A DNA stretch of 64,000 nucleotides, from contig NZ_CP163518.1 in NCBI RefSeq assembly GCF_041080625.1, positions 9,045,501-9,109,500 of the forward strand, read 5' to 3'. The notes beneath the pieces are model-generated. The model was not told the origin of the DNA and made no database searches. It saw nothing but the letters and a program-made list of their open reading frames with translations. This DNA is from Streptomyces sp. CG1. GTDB lineage: Bacteria; Actinomycetota; Actinomycetes; Streptomycetales; Streptomycetaceae. This document shows, piece after piece, positions 36,688 to 44,742 of the stretch (positions are counted from its first letter, which is position 1; each line of letters begins with the position of its first letter). The translations under genes and the position numbers were made by a program.

Positions 36688-38397
36688 ATGCGCACCCTGC
36701 TGTGGCGAGGCTCGCTCGCCGGTGCCCTGGTGTGCGGGATCGGGCTGCTGCCCCGGCTCGCGCACACCGATCCCGCGCTCACCGTCCTCAAGGCCCGCGT
36801 CCAGGACCGGGACCCCGACCCCGAGGTGCTCGCCGCCGTCCGCAGCCAACTCCGGCTGGACGATGGGTCGTTGGCGCTGCTCGGGCGCTGGCTCGGCGGA
36901 CTGCCGCGCGGTGACGCCGGACGGTCCTGGATCTCCGGCGCCGAGGTCGGGCCGACCGTGCTCCAGGCGCTCGGCGCCTCCCTGCTGCTCATGGCGGTCG
37001 CGTCTCTTGTCGCGGGCTGCACGGCCGCCGTGGTGTGCGCCCCGACCCTGTACCGGGGCGGGCGCACCCGGCCCGGCGGCACCGGCTCCGCCGCGCTCGC
37101 CGCACTGCCGGAGTTCCTCACCGCGTCCGTGCTGGCCACCGTCGTCGGCGTGCAGCTCGGCTGGCTGCCGGCCCTCGGCTGGTACGGGCCGCGGTACACC
37201 CTGCTGCCCGCCCTCGCCCTCGGTCTGCCCGCCGGTGCCGTCCTCGGCCGGCTCCTCGACGACCAGCTGCCCGGCGCCCTCGCCGAACCCTGGGTGCGGG
37301 CCGCCGCGGCGCGCGGACTGTCCGCGCGGGCCATCGCCTGGCAGGCGGTACGGCGCTGTCTGCCCGGACTGCTGCCCAACACCGCGCTGTTCGTCGTCGG
37401 CATGACCGGCGGGGCCGTCGCCGTCGAGCAGATCTTCGACATCCCCGGCCTCGGCCGCACGACCCTGCAGGCCGCGCTCGCCCAGGACCTGCCCGTCCTC
37501 CAGGCCGGCACCCTCGCCCTGGTGCTCCTCGCGGCCCTCGCCGCGGGCGCCGCCCGGCTCGGCGTACGCCTGCTCATCGGCCCCGCGCTGAGGGACGGCG
37601 CCGTCCCCGCTCTGCCCAGGCCCGCCCGGCCCGCCCGGCGTACGACGCCGCTCGCGCTCGCCGTCGCCCTGCTGACCGTCCTCGCCGCCGGACTGCCCCG
37701 CGACCCGCTCGCCGTGGACACCCGGGCCCGCCTCCAACCCCCGTCCCGGGAGCACCCGTTCGGCACCGACGCGCTCGGCCGCGACCTGCTCGCCCGCATC
37801 GCCCACGGCGCCCTCGACACGCTCTCGCTCGCCCTCGCCATCAGCGCGGGCACACTGCTGGCCGGGCTGCTGCTCGGGCTGCTGCCCCGGCTGTCCGGGC
37901 CGCTCGTCGACACCGTCAACGCCGTGCCGCCGGTGCTCGCCGCGCTCCTCGTGACCGCCGTCGCGGGCGGCGGCCCGGCCACACCCGCGCTGGCGGTCGC
38001 GGCGGTGGCCTGGGCCCCGCTGGCCGCCCACACGTCCGCCCTGCTGCGGCAGGAGCGCGCCGCTGAACACCTCACCGCCACCCGTGCGCTCGGGGCCGGT
38101 CGCTGGTATCTGCTGCGCAACGAACTCCTGCCCGCCGTCGTACCGGCCGTCACCCGGCACGCGCTGCTCCGGCTGCCCGGCACCGCCCTGGCTCTCGCCT
38201 CCCTCGGCTTCCTCGGCCTCGGCGCCCAGCCGCCGGCGCCCGAATGGGGCCACCTCCTGGCCGAGAACCAGCCGTACGCGGAGCGGGCGCCGTGGACGGT
38301 CCTCGCGCCGGCCGCGGTCCTCGCCGTTCTGGGTGCGCTCGCGGTGACGGCGGCGGGAGGGGTGGGGCGCTCGCGGCGCGGCACAGGTGCTGCCTGA
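36688..38397 (+). CDS. Fused nickel/peptide-type ABC permease (NikB-NikC-like)
   Basis: 569 residues, about twice a single permease. The N-terminal half has the B-type pattern with coupling loop AAARGLSARAIAWQAVRRCLPGLLPN (about 205-230) and VEQIFDIPGLGR. The C-terminal half has the C-type start HPFGTDALGRDLLARIAHGA (about 350-369) and coupling loop ATRALGAGRWYLLRNELLPAVVPAV (about 465-490), ending with SLGFLGLGAQPPAPEWGHLL. The two permeases are usually separate genes; here they form one chain. The expected one or two ATPase genes do not follow: the next gene is unrelated. Confidence 0.85.
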   Translation: MRTLLWRGSLAGALVCGIGLLPRLAHTDPALTVLKARVQDRDPDPEVLAAVRSQLRLDDGSLALLGRWLGGLPRGDAGRSWISGAEVGPTVLQALGASLLLMAVASLVAGCTAAVVCAPTLYRGGRTRPGGTGSAALAALPEFLTASVLATVVGVQLGWLPALGWYGPRYTLLPALALGLPAGAVLGRLLDDQLPGALAEPWVRAAAARGLSARAIAWQAVRRCLPGLLPNTALFVVGMTGGAVAVEQIFDIPGLGRTTLQAALAQDLPVLQAGTLALVLLAALAAGAARLGVRLLIGPALRDGAVPALPRPARPARRTTPLALAVALLTVLAAGLPRDPLAVDTRARLQPPSREHPFGTDALGRDLLARIAHGALDTLSLALAISAGTLLAGLLLGLLPRLSGPLVDTVNAVPPVLAALLVTAVAGGGPATPALAVAAVAWAPLAAHTSALLRQERAAEHLTATRALGAGRWYLLRNELLPAVVPAVTRHALLRLPGTALALASLGFLGLGAQPPAPEWGHLLAENQPYAERAPWTVLAPAAVLAVLGALAVTAAGGVGRSRRGTGAA

Positions 38398-38599
38398 CGT
38401 GCGGTGGGCAGGGCGGGGGCTTGCGCTTGCCCGCGCCAGTGGGGTGCCACTGAAGCCGACGGCACTGCGGCCGGAACTGCGCGACCAGCCACGACGGAGC
38501 CGCACCCGGCAAGGGCGGAGCGGCCCCACCTCCTGCCCCGGCGGCTGAACACCGTATCCCCGCCGTACGTATCCCCCGGACGTGGCAGCATCTCTCACC

Positions 38600-39175
38600 A
38601 TGAGTGCGTGCCCGGCGGTGAGAGGTCTGCGGGCCGCGGTGTTCGCCGCGGTGTGCGTGCTGCTCGCCGCTGCCGGGCACGGGCTCGCCCTGGGTGACAT
38701 GCCGCCGCTGTGGGCCGACGCGGCCGGGTTCCTGGGCGTGTTCGCGCTCGGCTGGAGTCTCGGCAGGCGGGAGCGGTCGCTCGCCGGTATCGGCGCCGTC
38801 ATGCTGCTCACCCAGGCCGTGCTGCACGCCGGTTTCGACGCCGCCCACCACACCACACGCACGGCGGCCATGCCGGGCCACTCCATGGCCGCCATGCACG
38901 CCCCCGCCACGGCCCACGCCACCGCCGCCCACCTCCTGGCCGCGCTGGTCGCGTCCTGGTGGCTGCGGCGGGGTGAAGCCGCGCTGTGGTCGTTGCTGCG
39001 CCGTACCGTCACATTTGTTCCCGGCCTCGCCGCCTGGTGGCGGGACGCCCCGCTGCCCGCCCCCGCCCCGCACGCCCCGCGTGTCCCGGCCGACCCCGGA
39101 CCGCCCCGCCGGACCCCGCTGCGGCACGCGGTCAGCCGGCGCGGACCCCCGGTCCCGGTCCCGTACTCGCTCTGA
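38600..39175 (+). CDS. His/Met-rich integral membrane protein
   Basis: 191 residues with about four hydrophobic segments (about 8-30, 38-55, 60-80, 108-128). Between the third and fourth is a short loop with many potential metal ligands: HAGFDAAHHTTR then MPGHSMAAMHAPATAH. The C-terminus is Pro-rich. Start at ATG 38600; no clear ribosome site, and a GTG at 38582 is an alternative. Directly upstream of a YcnI-like gene. The pairing with YcnI and the Met/His loop suggest copper handling at the membrane; I do not recognise the family. Confidence 0.65.
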   Translation: MSACPAVRGLRAAVFAAVCVLLAAAGHGLALGDMPPLWADAAGFLGVFALGWSLGRRERSLAGIGAVMLLTQAVLHAGFDAAHHTTRTAAMPGHSMAAMHAPATAHATAAHLLAALVASWWLRRGEAALWSLLRRTVTFVPGLAAWWRDAPLPAPAPHAPRVPADPGPPRRTPLRHAVSRRGPPVPVPYSL

Positions 39176-39218
39176 CCTCCATCCCTCGCACGTCACTCGT
39201 ACGGAGACCGACTCACCC

Positions 39219-39932
39219 ATGTCCGCACCACGCACGACCCTGCGCCGCGCCGCGACCGTCACTCTCAGCGCCGGCGCCGCCGTCCTTCTCGCCGCCGGTG
39301 CCGCCTCCGCGCATGTCACCGTCCACCCCGACAGCTACGCGAAGGGAGCCACCGACGGCGTGCTGACCTTCCGCGTCCCCAACGAGGAGGACAGCGCCTC
39401 CACCACCAAGGTGCAGGTCTTCCTGCCCACCGACCACCCCGTCCTCGGGGTGCTCGTCCACCCGCAGGACGGCTGGACCGCCAAGGTCACCACCACCAAG
39501 CTCAGGACGCCGGTCAAGACCGACGACGGCACCATCACCGAGGCGGCCTCCGAGATCACCTTCAGCGGAGGGACGATCGGCGCCGGTCAGTACGAGGACT
39601 TCAACGTCGCCTTCGGTCAACTTCCGCATGACACTGGCCAGTTGGTCTTCAAGACGCTGCAGACCTACTCCGACGGCAAGGTCGCGCGCTGGATCGAGGA
39701 GCCGACCGGCGGCGCCGAGCCGGAGAACCCGGCCCCCGTGCTGAAACTGACGGCCGGTGCGGCCGGTGACGACGGTGCCGCGCCCGCCCAGACCGCCTCC
39801 GCCACCGCCAAGACGGCCGACGCCGGCGACTCCACCGCCCGTGGGCTCGGCATCGCCGGCCTGGTCGTCGGCGTCCTCGGCCTCGCGGCCGCCGCGTTCG
39901 CGATCGTACGGAGCCGGACCGAACGGCCGTAA
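39219..39932 (+). CDS. YcnI/DUF1775 family exported copper-associated protein
   Basis: 237 residues. Signal peptide ending ASA-H, so the mature N-terminus begins HVTVHPDSYAKGA with the His used for copper in YcnI. The DUF1775 beta-sandwich follows: VLTFRVPNEEDSASTTKVQVFLP, WTAKVTTTKL and ITFSGGTIGAGQYEDFNVAFGQLP. An Ala/Thr linker, a C-terminal membrane helix (about 208-228) and RSRTERP anchor it on the outside of the membrane. ATG at 39219 with CGGAGA upstream, 43 bases after the His/Met-rich protein. Confidence 0.85.
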   Translation: MSAPRTTLRRAATVTLSAGAAVLLAAGAASAHVTVHPDSYAKGATDGVLTFRVPNEEDSASTTKVQVFLPTDHPVLGVLVHPQDGWTAKVTTTKLRTPVKTDDGTITEAASEITFSGGTIGAGQYEDFNVAFGQLPHDTGQLVFKTLQTYSDGKVARWIEEPTGGAEPENPAPVLKLTAGAAGDDGAAPAQTASATAKTADAGDSTARGLGIAGLVVGVLGLAAAAFAIVRSRTERP

Positions 39933-39942
39933 CCGCCGAAGC

Positions 39943-39976
39943 AAGGGCCCGGACCGGCAACCCGGTCCGGGCCCTT
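39943..39976. terminator. Bidirectional hairpin terminator
   Basis: Perfect 15-bp stem AAGGGCCCGGACCGG (39943-39957) against 39962-39976 with a 4-base loop, between converging stops at 39932 (+) and 40002 (-). It ends in TT on each side. Confidence 0.85.
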
Positions 39977-40001
39977 CGCCCTGCTCCCGCAAGGCCTCGG
40001 C

Positions 40002-40763
40002 TCAGCGCGCCGCCAGCTCCAGTATCTGAGGCTCGGCCGGCACCCGCACCGCCGTGCGGGACGTCCGCCACAGCCACAGCACATCCCGGCCGAAGGACCA
40101 CAACAGCGAACCCAGGGCCACCAGCACGATCGCCAGGCTGGCCAGGTGGGGGAGCAGCTCGGCGCCCGCCAGGAGCAGGGCGATGCCCTGGACCGCGGCG
40201 ACGGTCTTGCGGGCGAAGGACGGCGGCAGCGGGGCGTTCAGCCACGGGGCCAGGCGGGCCGCGGCGACGAAGGCGTACCGCATCCCGCCGATCAGCAGCA
40301 CCCACGGGCCGAGCTGCATGGCCACGTACACGCTCAGCACGAGGATCAGAAACGCGTCGACCTCCATGTCGAAACGGGCGCCGAGCGCGGTCGACGTACC
40401 GGTGCGCCGGGCCACCTTGCCGTCGACGCCGTCCAGGAGCAGGGCCGTCGCGGTCAATCCGACCAGCAGGGTCACCGGCGGCGCGCTCTCGAAGGAGTCC
40501 GCGACCAGTGCGGTCACCCCGCCCACCAGGGTCGCCCGGCCGAGCGTGACCCGGTTCGCGGGACCGAAGGAGCGCAGGCAGGAGCGGTGCAGGGCGCGGG
40601 CCAGCACCGCCCAGGTGGCGAACGCGAACGCCAGGCCCGTCAGCCAGCCGGCCGGGCCCATGCCTATCGCCGTGCCGAGCAACGCGAGCAGCAGGAGCTG
40701 AACTCCCGCTCCCACAGCGGTCTCCTGCTGAGGCCTCGCGTCATATGTGTTGTTCAGGGCCAC
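40002..40763 (-). CDS. CDP-alcohol phosphatidyltransferase family protein
   Basis: 253 residues, about six hydrophobic segments. The family signature D-x2-D-G-x2-A-R-x8-G-x3-D-x3-D is complete in DGVDGKVARRTGTSTALG followed by ARFDMEVD, so it should be catalytically competent. These membrane enzymes move a phospho-alcohol from CDP-diacylglycerol or a CDP-linked donor to an alcohol. GTG start at 40763 with GGAGGG 6 bases upstream. Divergent from, and probably co-regulated with, the 40870 gene cluster; it could attach a head group in that pathway, but the alcohol is unknown. Confidence 0.85.
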   Translation of the reverse strand: MALNNTYDARPQQETAVGAGVQLLLLALLGTAIGMGPAGWLTGLAFAFATWAVLARALHRSCLRSFGPANRVTLGRATLVGGVTALVADSFESAPPVTLLVGLTATALLLDGVDGKVARRTGTSTALGARFDMEVDAFLILVLSVYVAMQLGPWVLLIGGMRYAFVAAARLAPWLNAPLPPSFARKTVAAVQGIALLLAGAELLPHLASLAIVLVALGSLLWSFGRDVLWLWRTSRTAVRVPAEPQILELAAR

Positions 40764-40869
40764 CGCACACCCTCCGGCCGAGTGACAGAGTCGATCACGC
40801 CGCGTACTCTGCGCGGCCTGTGCACTTCTCGGTACGTGAACAACTTGCCTACTGTTCAGGAGGATGCCG

Positions 40870-41859
40870 ATGAACCGCTCGGCCCGCGCGTTCTGGCTGC
40901 GCTCACCCGGCCACGGCGAGCTGCGCGACATCACTCTCGCGGAGCCCGCCGAGGACGAGGTCCTGGTGCGCGCCCTGTACTCCGGCGTGAGCCGCGGCAC
41001 GGAGACGCTCGTCTTCCGCGGCGGGGTCCCGGAGAGCCAACACGCCGTGATGCGGGCGCCGTTCCAGGAGGGCGACTTCCCGGGCCCGGTGAAGTACGGC
41101 TATCTCAGCGTCGGCACGGTGGAGGAGGGTCCGGCTGAGCTGATCGGGCGTACGGTCTTCTGCCTGTATCCCCACCAGAGCCGTTACGTCGTTCCGGTGA
41201 CCGCCGTGACCGTCGTGCCCGAGCGGGTGCCCGCCGCGCGGGCCGTGCTCGCCGGCACCGTGGAGACCGCCGTGAACGCCCTGTGGGACGCGGCGCCGCT
41301 GATCGGCGACCGGATCGCGGTGGTCGGCGGCGGCATGGTCGGCTGCTCGGTGGCGGCGCTGCTCGCCCGCTTCCCCGGCGTACGGCTGCAGCTCGTCGAC
41401 GCCGACCCGGCCCGCGCGAAGACCGCCGAGGCGCTCGGCGTGGAGTTCGCGACGCCCGACGGCGCCCTCGGCGACTGCGACCTGGTCGTGCACGCCAGCG
41501 CCACCGAGGCCGGCCTCACCGGCGCCCTGCGGCTCCTCGCGCCCGAGGGCACCGTCGTGGAACTGAGCTGGTACGGCGACCGGCGCATCGCCCTGCCGCT
41601 CGGCGAGGCCTTCCACTCCCGCCGCCTCACCCTGCGCAGCAGCCAGGTCGGCACCGTCTCCCCGGCCGCCCGCGCCGGCCGCGACTACGCCGACCGGATG
41701 GCGCTCGCCCTCGACCTGCTCGCCGACCCCGCACTCGACGCCCTCATCACCGGCGAGAGCGTTTTCGAGCAACTCCCGGACGTCATGCCGAAGCTCGCCT
41801 CCGGTGAGATTCCCGCCCTGTGCCACCGGATCCGGTACGCCGGGACGGGCCTGACCTGA
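40870..41859 (+). CDS. MDR-type zinc-binding-dehydrogenase-like oxidoreductase
   Basis: 329 residues. Medium-chain dehydrogenase fold: VLVRALYSGVSRGTETLVFRGG at the N-terminus, Rossmann motif IAVVGGGMVGCSVAALLARFPGV (about 145-167), LVVHASATEAGLTGALRLLAPEGTVVELSWYG. The usual structural-zinc cysteine lobe is absent. Start at ATG 40870, 6 bases after AGGAGG; the ATG at 40864 abuts it. First gene of the rightward cluster with the PTPS-like, glycosyltransferase, methyltransferase and flippase-like genes. Substrate unknown. Confidence 0.8.
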   Translation: MNRSARAFWLRSPGHGELRDITLAEPAEDEVLVRALYSGVSRGTETLVFRGGVPESQHAVMRAPFQEGDFPGPVKYGYLSVGTVEEGPAELIGRTVFCLYPHQSRYVVPVTAVTVVPERVPAARAVLAGTVETAVNALWDAAPLIGDRIAVVGGGMVGCSVAALLARFPGVRLQLVDADPARAKTAEALGVEFATPDGALGDCDLVVHASATEAGLTGALRLLAPEGTVVELSWYGDRRIALPLGEAFHSRRLTLRSSQVGTVSPAARAGRDYADRMALALDLLADPALDALITGESVFEQLPDVMPKLASGEIPALCHRIRYAGTGLT

Positions 41860-41984
41860 GAAAAGAGTGAGAGAGACCTGAACGCGGGAAAGCGAAGAGC
41901 CGTACTACACGACATCCCCCGCCGGGTAAGGACAGCCGGGTAAGGACAAGGGGACCAGACGCGTCGTACCTGGAGGGTCGTCCG

Positions 41985-42383
41985 TTGTTCAGCATCACCG
42001 TCCGCGATCACATCATGATCGCCCACAGCTTCCGCGGCGAGGTGTTCGGGCCCGCGCAGCGACTGCACGGCGCCACGTTCCTGGTGGACGCCACCTTCCG
42101 CCGCGAGCAGCTGGACGAGGACAACATCGTGGTCGACATCGGCCTGGCCACGCAGGAACTGCGCCTCATCACCGCCGAGCTGAACTACCGCAACCTCGAC
42201 GACGAACCCGAGTTCGCCGGCATCAACACCTCCACCGAGTTCCTCGCCAAGGTGATCGCCGACCGGCTCGCCGAACGCATCCACAAGGGCGCCCTCGGCG
42301 AGGGCGCCAAGGGCCTCACGGGCCTCACGGTCACCCTGCACGAGTCGCACATCGCCTGGGCGAGTTACGAGCGTGGCCTGTGA
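41985..42383 (+). CDS. 6-pyruvoyltetrahydropterin synthase / QueD-like protein
   Basis: 132 residues, the size of a single T-fold subunit. TTG start at 41985 with GGAGGG about 8 bases upstream. The first zinc His is kept (IMIAHSF, H14) and so is the second (H28), but the usual H-G-H reads HGA, so the third ligand is Ala30, and no Cys is present at the catalytic position. C-terminal [13 protein letters not shown] keeps a Glu/His pair. The fold is clear, but the chemistry is likely changed from that of PTPS or QueD. Overlaps the glycosyltransferase frame by GTGA. Confidence 0.85.
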   Translation: MFSITVRDHIMIAHSFRGEVFGPAQRLHGATFLVDATFRREQLDEDNIVVDIGLATQELRLITAELNYRNLDDEPEFAGINTSTEFLAKVIADRLAERIHKGALGEGAKGLTGLTVTLHESHIAWASYERGL

Positions 42384-42481
42384 CCGGGGCGACCACGCGG
42401 CGGACACGTCTGTCGTACGTGCCGGCGCAGCCCATCGCCGTGGACAAGGCCACCTCCGACGAGAAGGCCGGAATCATCCCC

Positions 42482-43579
42482 ATGTCCCTGCGCACCGTGC
42501 ACTTCGTCCTGCCGGGCGGCGTCGACGACCCGGCCGCGCCCAGCGGCGGCAACGCCTACGACCGCCGGGTCTGCCTGGACCTGCCCGGCTTCGGCTGGCA
42601 GGTCACCCGGCACACCGCGCCCGGCAGTTGGCCGCGCCCCGACCGGGCCGCCCGCGACCAGCTCGCCCGCACCCTGCGGGACCTGCCGGACGACGCGGTC
42701 GTCCTGCTGGACGGGATCGTGGCCTGCGGAATCCCGGAGACCATCGCCCCGGAGGCCGACCGGCTGCGCCTCGCGGTACTGGTCCATCTGCCGCTCGGCG
42801 ACGAGACCGGCCTCGACCCGGCCGTCGCCGCCGACCTGGACGCCCGCGAACGCGCCGTGCTGCGTACCGTGCCCGCCGTCGTCGCGACCAGCGACTGGGC
42901 GGTGCGCCGGCTCGTCTCGCATCACGGACTGGCCCCCGAACGGGCGCATGTCGCCGCGCCCGGCGCCGACATCGCGCCGCTCGCACCCGGCACCGACGGC
43001 GTCTCCCGGCTGGTGTGCGTGGCCGCCGTCACCCCGCGCAAGGGCCAGCACCGGCTCGTGGAGGCGCTCGCGGCGGTCCGGGAACTGCCGTGGACCTGCG
43101 AGCTGGTCGGCGGACTCGGCCATGACCCCGGCTACGTCGGCCGGCTGCGCACCCTCATCGACCGGCACGGCCTCGCCGACCGGCTGCACCTGACCGGCCC
43201 GCGCTCCGGGGCGGACCTCGACGCCACGTACGCCGCCGCCGACCTGATGGTCCTCACCTCCTACGCCGAGACCTACGGCATGGCGGTCACCGAGGCCCTG
43301 GCCCGCGGCATCCCGGTCCTCGCCACCGATGTGGGCGGAGTGCCGGAGGCGGTGGGACGCGCTCCCGACGGCGGGGTGCCCGGCATCCTCGTCCCGCCGG
43401 AGGACCCGGCCGCGCTCGCCGCCGAACTGCGCGGCTGGTTCGGCGAACCCGACGTACGCCGCCGGCTCAAGGCCGCGGCCCGCGGCCGCCGCGCCGCGCT
43501 CGACGGCTGGGCCGCCACCGCCCGCAGCCTGGCCGCGGTCCTCGCCCGACTCCCCGAAGCCCCGAGGAGGGCGGCATGA
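42482..43579 (+). CDS. Family 4-type glycosyltransferase
   Basis: 365 residues (GT-B fold). FVLPGGVDDPAAPSGGNAYDRRV binds at the N-terminal domain. In the C-terminal domain VCVAAVTPRKGQHRLVEALA and DLMVLTSYAETYGMAVTEALARGIPVLATDVGGVPEAV carry the E-x7-E nucleotide-sugar site of GT4. Start: MSLRTVHF at 42482 is where homologous sequence begins. The frame is open back to GTG 42380, which overlaps the PTPS stop, and translation could begin there. Likely adds a sugar to the cluster's product. Stop overlaps the methyltransferase start (ATGA). Confidence 0.85.
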   Translation: MSLRTVHFVLPGGVDDPAAPSGGNAYDRRVCLDLPGFGWQVTRHTAPGSWPRPDRAARDQLARTLRDLPDDAVVLLDGIVACGIPETIAPEADRLRLAVLVHLPLGDETGLDPAVAADLDARERAVLRTVPAVVATSDWAVRRLVSHHGLAPERAHVAAPGADIAPLAPGTDGVSRLVCVAAVTPRKGQHRLVEALAAVRELPWTCELVGGLGHDPGYVGRLRTLIDRHGLADRLHLTGPRSGADLDATYAAADLMVLTSYAETYGMAVTEALARGIPVLATDVGGVPEAVGRAPDGGVPGILVPPEDPAALAAELRGWFGEPDVRRRLKAAARGRRAALDGWAATARSLAAVLARLPEAPRRAA

Positions 43580-44742
43580 CCAGGCCGGAGACCAGGACGA
43601 ACGGCGCGGCGAACGGCATGGCGCCGGGCGGGCAGAGGCAGGTGGAGCCGGTGCGTGACGTCGGTCGTGGCGAGGCTCGAACGCCGGTCGCTCCGGCGCG
43701 TGCGGAGGCGTCCGGGAGCGGCCCCGTGAGACCTGCGGCGGCGGACGGATCCGTGAGCGGTCGCGTGAGCCCTGCGGAGGCGGGCGGTGCCGTCGGCGCC
43801 GATGATGGCGGAGTGCGTGGTGTGGACTCCTCGGTCGTCGCCGGGGCCGGGCCCGTCGGGTGTCCCGGTGAGCGGGCCACCGTACGGCTGCGCGACAGCG
43901 AGCCCGAGGAACCGCCCCGGTACGCGCCCGAATGGCTGCGGTTGCGGGAAATTGCCGACGCGGACGCCCGCGCGCTGGACCTGCTGGACCCGTTGCGGAT
44001 CCGGCTGGCGAACCTGCCGGGCGGCACCGGCGCACTGGCCGTGCACGACCTGGGCTGCGGCACCGGCTCGATGGGCCGCTGGCTCGCGCCCCGCCTGGAC
44101 GGACCCCAGCACTGGGTCCTGCACGACCGCGACCCCTATCTGCTGCACTTCGCCGCCGCGGCCTCCCCGCACGCCGCCGCCGACGGCAGCGGCGTCACCG
44201 TCGAGACACGGCGCGGCGACGTGGCCCGGCTGACCCCGGACGCGCTGGCCGGCGCCTCGCTGGTCACCGCCTCCGCGCTGCTCGACGTCCTCACCTGTGA
44301 GGAGGTCGCCACCCTCGCCGACGCCTGCGCCGGGGCCGGCTGTCCCGCGCTGCTCACGCTGTCCGTCGTCGGACGCGTCGAACTCACCCCGGCCGACCCG
44401 CTGGACGCGGAGATCACCGAGGCGTTCAACGCCCATCAGCGGCGCGGCGGGCTGCTCGGCCCGGACGCGGTCACCGTGGCCGCCGAGGCGTTCGCCGCGA
44501 GGGGGGCCACCGTGCGAGTGCACCAGAGCCCGTGGCGGCTCGGGTCCGCGGAGGCGACGCTGACCGAGCAGTGGCTGCGCGGCTGGGTGGGCGCGGCCGT
44601 GGAGGAGTGGCCCGAGCTGGGCGACCGGGCGGAGCGCTATCTGCGGGACCGGCTCGCCGCCTGCGCCGCCGGTGAACTGCGGGTCGTGGTCCACCACAGC
44701 GACCTGCTGGCCCTGCCCCGGCCGACGGGCGGGGCGTCATGA
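43576..44742 (+). CDS. SAM-dependent methyltransferase
   Basis: 388 residues. Residues 1-110 are low-complexity Arg/Gly/Ala-rich and not conserved in type. The Rossmann methyltransferase begins near 115, with motif I VHDLGCGTGSMGRWLAPRL, motif II WVLHDRDPYLL, and LVTASALLDVLTCEEVATLA as motif IV/V. GAGGAGG precedes the ATG. ATGA overlaps on both sides couple it to the glycosyltransferase and the membrane protein. A sugar or heterocycle O/N-methyltransferase is likely; the acceptor is unknown. Confidence 0.82.
   Translation: MTRPETRTNGAANGMAPGGQRQVEPVRDVGRGEARTPVAPARAEASGSGPVRPAAADGSVSGRVSPAEAGGAVGADDGGVRGVDSSVVAGAGPVGCPGERATVRLRDSEPEEPPRYAPEWLRLREIADADARALDLLDPLRIRLANLPGGTGALAVHDLGCGTGSMGRWLAPRLDGPQHWVLHDRDPYLLHFAAAASPHAAADGSGVTVETRRGDVARLTPDALAGASLVTASALLDVLTCEEVATLADACAGAGCPALLTLSVVGRVELTPADPLDAEITEAFNAHQRRGGLLGPDAVTVAAEAFAARGATVRVHQSPWRLGSAEATLTEQWLRGWVGAAVEEWPELGDRAERYLRDRLAACAAGELRVVVHHSDLLALPRPTGGAS

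Noticed and set aside
35041..39012. 1323-codon minus-strand frame across the nickel-type operon
   Set aside because: Low-complexity Gly/Gln/Arg composition, antisense to three coupled genes with clear motifs.
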